Shown: piece by piece, positions 58,905-64,000 of the stretch
How positions within the stretch are numbered: the stretch's first letter is position 1
How the letters are laid out: every line of letters begins with the position of its first letter
The notes under the pieces: model-generated
What the model saw: only the letters and a program-made list of their open reading frames with translations
Told to the model about the DNA's origin: nothing
Database searches by the model: none
Program-made: the position numbers and the translations under genes
NCBI RefSeq assembly: GCF_932294415.1
Contig: NC_065541.1
Span: forward strand, 29,186,790-29,250,789
Direction of reading: 5' to 3'
From: Quercus robur
Taxonomy: Eukaryota; Streptophyta; Magnoliopsida; Fagales; Fagaceae
DNA: 64,000 bases

Positions 58905-59420
58905 TTATCTTTTCTTGGTTTCTTATGGGGTTTGTGACATTTTAGCCAAGGATGGTTGTGCTTTTCTATCAGAGTGGCTTCAAAGGTTCCCACGATACAA
59001 ATATAGGGATTTTTATATGGCTGGAGCAAGGTATACAGGTTCATTTTCAATCATACGTACTATTATTGATTTGATAAAGGTATTGATGAGTGTTTCAGCT
59101 GATGTTACTGACGTTTAATTAACATATATAAATATCAGGTCACTTTGTTCCTCACTTGGCTCAAGTTATATTGAGTAGAAACAAGGGTAACAAAGAACCA
59201 ATCATTGATTAATCTGAAAGGTTTCTTGGTAAGAGATTAATGCACAGAAGCTGTGCGAGAAAAATTTTTTAGATTAAACTTAATTTGATTGATGGTCTAA
59301 TTGTTCATTGTCAGCTTGGAAACCCTACATTGATAAGTCCAATTACAATGTTGGTCAACTTGAGTACTGGTGGAGCCATGGATTAATATCAGACTTAATT
59401 CTGAAATTGGAAATATCAAT
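58905..59420 (+). pseudogene. Serine carboxypeptidase-like (SCPL) pseudogene fragment
   Basis: SCPL hallmarks appear in order: KDGCAFLSEWLQRFPRYKYR then DFYMAGARYTG (family FYITGESYAG), HFVPHLAQVILSRNKG after a frame break near 59130, and YWWSHGLISDL near 59365 in another frame. The nucleophile serine of GESYAG is replaced by Arg (GARYTG). Stops and frameshifts separate the blocks, and the N-terminal half and the Asp/His parts of the triad are missing. One intron-like segment may lie between about 59026 and 59140. It is a dead fragment. Confidence 0.75.
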
Positions 59421-60151
59421 TCTTTCAACATATTAACTAGACCATGTGATGATTACCAAAAAAATTATCCAAAACACTTCAGGGTCACACATGTAACTGT
59501 CAGCTCCATCTAATTCACTACACAGGCAAAGTTTGATTAACTTTATGACTTATGAGCACTTAAAGTTAACTCTTATCTGCCTTACGGGGTGAGTTGGACT
59601 TCCCTCTAAATATAGTTAATAACTCTATGATTGTTGGACCAGCACTGATATATGATTGGCTACCATTTGTTTTTCTAAGGGGAGCAGGGCATATGATCAT
59701 ACAAATAAAAAAAAAAGGATGCTTGGCCCGTTGTATAATAAGAGGTCCATGCTGCTGAAGTTATGTTATGGAATAAATTAATAAGATCCTATTGCTAGTA
59801 AGACTTAATATCTCTCATGCAAAACTAAATGGATAAATATTACAAAGGAAATTGGTAATCGGTAATGGAAAAACCAATTTCCACATAAAATTGATTTCAA
59901 AATTTAAAATGAAAAAGTTAATGAATGCCTTAAGAGCATTTATTAGTAGACCATTTTTAGATACTTTTTATGGAAAAAAAAGAAAAAAATAACTTACTTT
60001 TATGACAACTTTTTATATTTTCTATAGAAGTGGTATTACAATTTTCCTAAAATGACTCATTAACAAATGTTCTATGGGCACCCGAGACTCTAATTAAAAT
60101 GAGAAAAGGAGCATCCCTTTCCAAATTAGGAAGCTTGTATTGTGGTTGCTA

Positions 60152-62002
60152 TTATGTACATGCAAGGGGAATCAATCTTTTGATATCAGCTCCTAGAAAC
60201 TGAAACTTCATCTCTAAATTCTCATAACCTCTGTAAATATGAGCAGCACCACTGATCTCTGTAGTTCCTTCTGCTGCTAATCCTGCTAATACCAGTGCCA
60301 TCCCACCTCTTAAATCAGTTGCAACTAGTTGAGAACCACGCAAGGGACTGCAAAAGGAAAAAAAGAAAAGAATCACCATCTAACATATCTCAAGATGAGG
60401 CAAGCATTACACAATCATTGTTTTAAGACAATATACCTCCCTTTATCTTTCCCAAAAACTAGAGCAGTGCTCCCACAAAGCTGAATTCTTGCTCCAAGCT
60501 TACGCAGTTCTTTTACTACTCCAAAAGAGATAATAAACACGAGACATTAGTTCATGAAAGATATTGAAGTATTTATAATATTAGCTCTTGAAACATGCAA
60601 AAGAATGAACATTTGGGGCAAGGATGCATAAAACATAATAAGCATTGTTCTGCCTAGACTCCCTTTTCATTAGGCATCTTTAATTAAATAAAATAAAATA
60701 ACAAAAACAAAAAAAGGTTTGACACAAAATGTAACAATGTAGCCACTGTTGGTTCCACATTTCGTAGATGAAGTACTAAGCAGCACCACAGCATCTGCAC
60801 GACAAGCATCAAAACACACACATGCGCACGCACACATTTTTAGATCATAATGCTCCTCCAATCTTATAGGAAAAACATTTTTGGAAGCATGTTCCAGTTA
60901 TTTTTTTGGTTAGTAGGTTAGACATGCACCTAGTGGGTTTTGAACCAAGAGCCTTACCCTCCACCAGTTCTTTTGGAAGGAAAACTCATTTGAGCTAGAG
61001 CTCATTGGCAGAAATAAATTCCAGTTTTCAATTGTAAAATTCATTTCTAGGCAGGAAAAACTGAACTTGAGTTTGAATGCCCTTTTAAAACATTTGCTCG
61101 CAAAAAGAAAAATGAAAAATCTGCTGGTGAAAAAGTATTCAATGCCACACCATGACAACTAATTTACCACATACCATGACCCATACGTTTGTCAAATACA
61201 CATTCCTCCACGATGCTAGAACCGATGCATGTGGTGAGTAGAGACATTGTTTGAGGTTGAAGATCTGTAGGAAACCCAGGAAATGGGCCTGTCTTAATAT
61301 CAAAACCTCGCAGATCTTTAACATCTGTAGAGGCTGCTGAAATCTACAATGCTGATGAATTAGAATAGCTCAAGCAATAAACAAAATGAGAATAAAAACA
61401 AAAACAAAATTACAAAAAATTTATATACCTCAAAAGTGTCATGGTTGCACTGTCTGATTTTGCAACCAGAAGTTAATAGTTTGTCTATCAAACATGTTAG
61501 ATGGGAAGGGATGACACGTGACACTGAGATGCAAGAGCGAGTAATTGCTGCAGCAAGCATAAAGGTGCCTGCTTCAATGCGATCAGGTGAAATAGTACAT
61601 TCAACACCATGCAATTGACACTTTCCCTTGATAATAAGCTGGTCACTTCCTGCTCCCTCTATACAGGCTCCACACTCTGTTAGAAAACAAGCAAGATCAA
61701 CCACCTCTGGTTCCTGTGGATAAATTTTGGGCCAAGAACTCAGTTCAATATTTCAATTTATTCCATTAGACAACACCTTAATTTCATTAATAAGTTCCAC
61801 CATCTTCACAACCAAAATCTAGAAAAATCAGTGAGATTCCTAATGTCATACTTGGGCAACATTTGAGAGTACAGTGACTCCATCAGCCATACATGCTGCC
61901 ATCATAAGAGTTTCAGTTGCCCCAACACTGGGGTAATCAAGTTGGAATCTCCCCCCTACCAATCCTCTGCCATTCTCTGTACAAGCTTGAACTTTCCCAT
62001 TC
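60152..62002 (-). CDS. murA: MurA-type UDP-N-acetylglucosamine 1-carboxyvinyltransferase, 3' exons
   Basis: Enzyme of the EPSP-synthase fold family that transfers enolpyruvate from PEP to UDP-GlcNAc. Five minus-strand exons: 62002-61852, 61713-61429, 61343-61175, 60509-60437 and 60347-60152 (TAA at 60154-60152), all GT-AG and in phase. They give the C-terminal ~290 residues: [67 protein letters not shown] (its Asp matches the E. coli general base D305), and [13 protein letters not shown] (its Arg matches R397). No stop interrupts it. The N-terminal half with the PEP-binding Cys region lies beyond the right edge. In plants this homologue is of plastid/bacterial type, so plastid location is likely but not shown here. 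Confidence 0.9.
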
Positions 62003-62550
62003 CTGTAATATTGCACAAATAATACTTAGTGGATTCTTTGCATGTTAGTAGATTCCAATGCAAGTCTTCTTCTTCTCTCTTTTTTTCTTTTTTTAGTTTC
62101 AAATGTCTTTTCATTTTTGGCCTGAACCCAGTTCAGTTTTAATTTTATTAGGAACATGATCAGCAGTTTGGGAAGGTTTACAGAAGAAGGCATATCTGAT
62201 TTTCATAACATAAATCTGGTTCAGAATTCGAAACCATAAAATTGGCATGGCCCCCAACTGAGACCTTCTTAGCTAAAGGGATTGTTGGAGTCTTTATTTC
62301 TTCTGGGTCCTTATGTTGATTACACAGTTCGCTGCATGATTAATGCTTAGTCTTTGGAACCAAGGGAAATTATATACTTATCGTCTAAGTAGTTGATAAG
62401 GTTCTCCAAAAAATCTATTATATAAGGAATAGTAGCAGCCATCATATGAAGTAGATAAAAATTCTCTAGATAATATTAGCAGTCATTTTCTTGAATGTAT
62501 GACGCGTTCAAATCCTAGTAGTTTTCCAAAGATTTACTGCATAAATTATC

Positions 62551-63140
62551 GCATAAGTCACTCACAATACCAGAAGACGAGTGACACACCTAAGCCCCAA
62601 ATCTTAAATACCAAAACCACCATGTGAATAGGAGTAGAAAAACTTCCATTCGAAGTAAGTGATACTTCAACCATCGCCTAAGCCTACATAAAGAAAGTAA
62701 CAATACAACTACTCAAAAGTGTTGATTACTATGATGGGACAATAAAAAATAAAAATAGACATGAAGTAGGCAACTCAAAGTGACAATGCGGGGCTAGCCT
62801 ATGCACTTTGATTTGTGAAGCATTTAACACCCTAGGAATCTTATCGCATAAGTCACTCACAATACCAGAAGACGAGTGACACACCTAAGCCCCAAATCTT
62901 AAATACCAAAACCACCATGTGAATAGGAGTAGAAAAACTTCCATTCGAAGTAAGTGATACTTCAACCATCGCGTAAGCCTACATAAAGAAAGTAACAATA
63001 CAACTACTCAAAAGTGTTGATTACTATGATGGGACAATAAAAAATAAAAATAGACATGAAGTAGGCAACTCAAAGTGACAATGCGGGGCTAGCCTATGCA
63101 CTTTGATTTGTGAAGCATTTAACACCCTAGGAATCTTATC
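62551..63140. repeat. Near-perfect 295-bp tandem duplication
   Basis: Unit 62551-62845 (GCATAAGTCACTCACAATAC...GGAATCTTATC) is followed directly by 62846-63140. I see only one base difference (CATCGCCTAAG versus CATCGCGTAAG). It is non-coding and very recent by its identity. Confidence 0.95.
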
Positions 63141-63440
63141 TCTATCCACTCTTATGCTCTCATCACTTAATTCCAACCCACTCTTAACTTTTTTGGATGA
63201 ACCCAACTGTAAGATCAAGTAAGATGTAGAAAAGAACTGACCTTACAACCTACAATACCAGTTAACTTGAGCATTTGTGGTTAAATTTTGCAGTTACACC
63301 AGTTTGCACTTTCCAAACTCCATTATACATAAAAACTAATAGTGTCCAAATTAACCAATTTGCAGTATGATCACTATGACATAACGAAAAATGTTCATAA
63401 TGACTTAATGATTGAGCTCATCCATAGAAAATTTACATCA

Positions 63441-63645
63441 TTTTTTTTTTTTTTTTTTTTTTTTGATAACATAGGAGAACTTCACTCAGATTAGTTGCAC
63501 GTCGCAGAGCATACTGTACAATAATCCTCATTGTTAATCAAACTCCTACGGGCAACTGACCCCACCCGCCAGAACCAGTTACCGGGTAATCCAGGGGCTT
63601 TTCACCCCTGACGGGCTAAGCAGTTTATCCTCATGCCCAGGAGGC
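63441..63645 (-). mobile_element. SINE-like or 5'-truncated LINE retroposon
   Basis: A 205-bp insert with poly-T at its left end (a poly-A tail on the minus strand). It is flanked by a perfect 15-bp target duplication AGAAAATTTACATCA at 63426-63440 and 63646-63660. The minus-strand head reads CTGCCTCCTGGGCATGAGG. I see no convincing tRNA A/B boxes, so a 5'-truncated LINE tail is the alternative. Confidence 0.85.
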
Positions 63646-64000
63646 AGAAAATTTACATCATTGACCATGTTATAACTTATAAGGGTGAGATAATCAGATA
63701 ATTCAAGTTGGAATCCATCACTCTAATCCTCTCAAGTCATTGTTTTGAATTCCCTAAAATTACACTGACAGACAATGTAAGAAAAGGAATGTTGGGAACC
63801 ATGAGGCCCACGACAATTCCACATGACAAGGCCATCTTAAGACACTAACCCACTTAAAAGTGATGTTATTTACAGCCATATGGCTATATTATAAATGCGT
63901 CCACTGTCTTATCACTTATGTGAAGGTATCCAATGGACATTACTGCAATTTTGACAATCGAAGCCTCTTTGGAAAGAAAGTTCATCAAAACTAAATCTTA

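Larger units (their letters stand above)
62003..64000. other. Intron of the murA-type gene (to right edge), no exon seen
   Basis: Downstream of the 3' splice site at 62003, no further MurA exon is recognisable on the minus strand up to 64000. The stretch holds a 295-bp tandem duplication and a short retroposon, which have enlarged the intron to at least 2 kb. Confidence 0.6.

Noticed and set aside
63024..63218. Minus-strand ORF in the murA intron as a possible upstream exon
   Set aside because: Its translation does not resemble MurA, and most of it lies in the 295-bp tandem duplication.

Overview
This is nuclear DNA of a flowering plant, most likely a woody eudicot. The evidence is GT-AG introns in low-copy genes, an ALG9-type mannosyltransferase, and nested Ty3/gypsy, hAT, solo-LTR and SINE-like repeats. 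Several repeat families look like ones I associate with Fagaceae (oak, chestnut, beech), but that is recollection and not demonstrated here. Element names used below (E1-E3, S1-S4, hAT1, hAT2) are my own labels.

Positions 1-4689 hold no gene that I can support; they contain microsatellites, a minisatellite and an LTR fragment. Positions 4690-41342 form one nest of repeats. The outermost layer is a hAT-like element made mostly of a degenerate minisatellite of about 28 bp. It is split by an old Tat-type gypsy element, E1 (5511-40233, target duplication CCCCT). E1 is itself interrupted by solo LTR S1 (about 9558-29716), solo LTR S2 (31043-33441, duplication CAGTA) and solo LTR S3 (36274-38947, duplication CAACA). 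S1 carries a reverse-oriented gypsy element E2 (10024-15401) and a young gypsy element E3 (15738-29422, duplication AGTTG). S3 carries two hAT-type elements with perfect 8-bp duplications.

E3 is the most striking item. It has nearly identical 1.25-kb LTRs, a gag-protease ORF, and an RT / double RNase H / integrase ORF in the same frame after one TGA. Between pol and the 3' LTR it carries a reverse-strand gene with six exons joined by five GT-AG introns, all in phase. That gene encodes a plant mobile domain (PMD) protein and is broken only by one TGA. E1 carries an unrelated, decayed reverse-strand gene in the same slot.

Positions 43370-47818 are a tandem duplication of the promoter and first exon of ALG9. 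Each copy has since received its own insertion. The intact ten-exon ALG9 gene follows at 47609-54797 (+) and encodes the ER mannosyltransferase of N-glycan precursor assembly. A serine carboxypeptidase-like pseudogene lies at about 58905-59420 (+). The 3' five exons of a MurA-type UDP-GlcNAc enolpyruvyl transferase gene lie at 60152-62002 (-); its 5' exons are beyond the right edge. The intron at the right edge contains a 295-bp tandem duplication and a short retroposon. No tRNA gene, rRNA gene or CRISPR array was seen. All boundaries and counts were read by eye.
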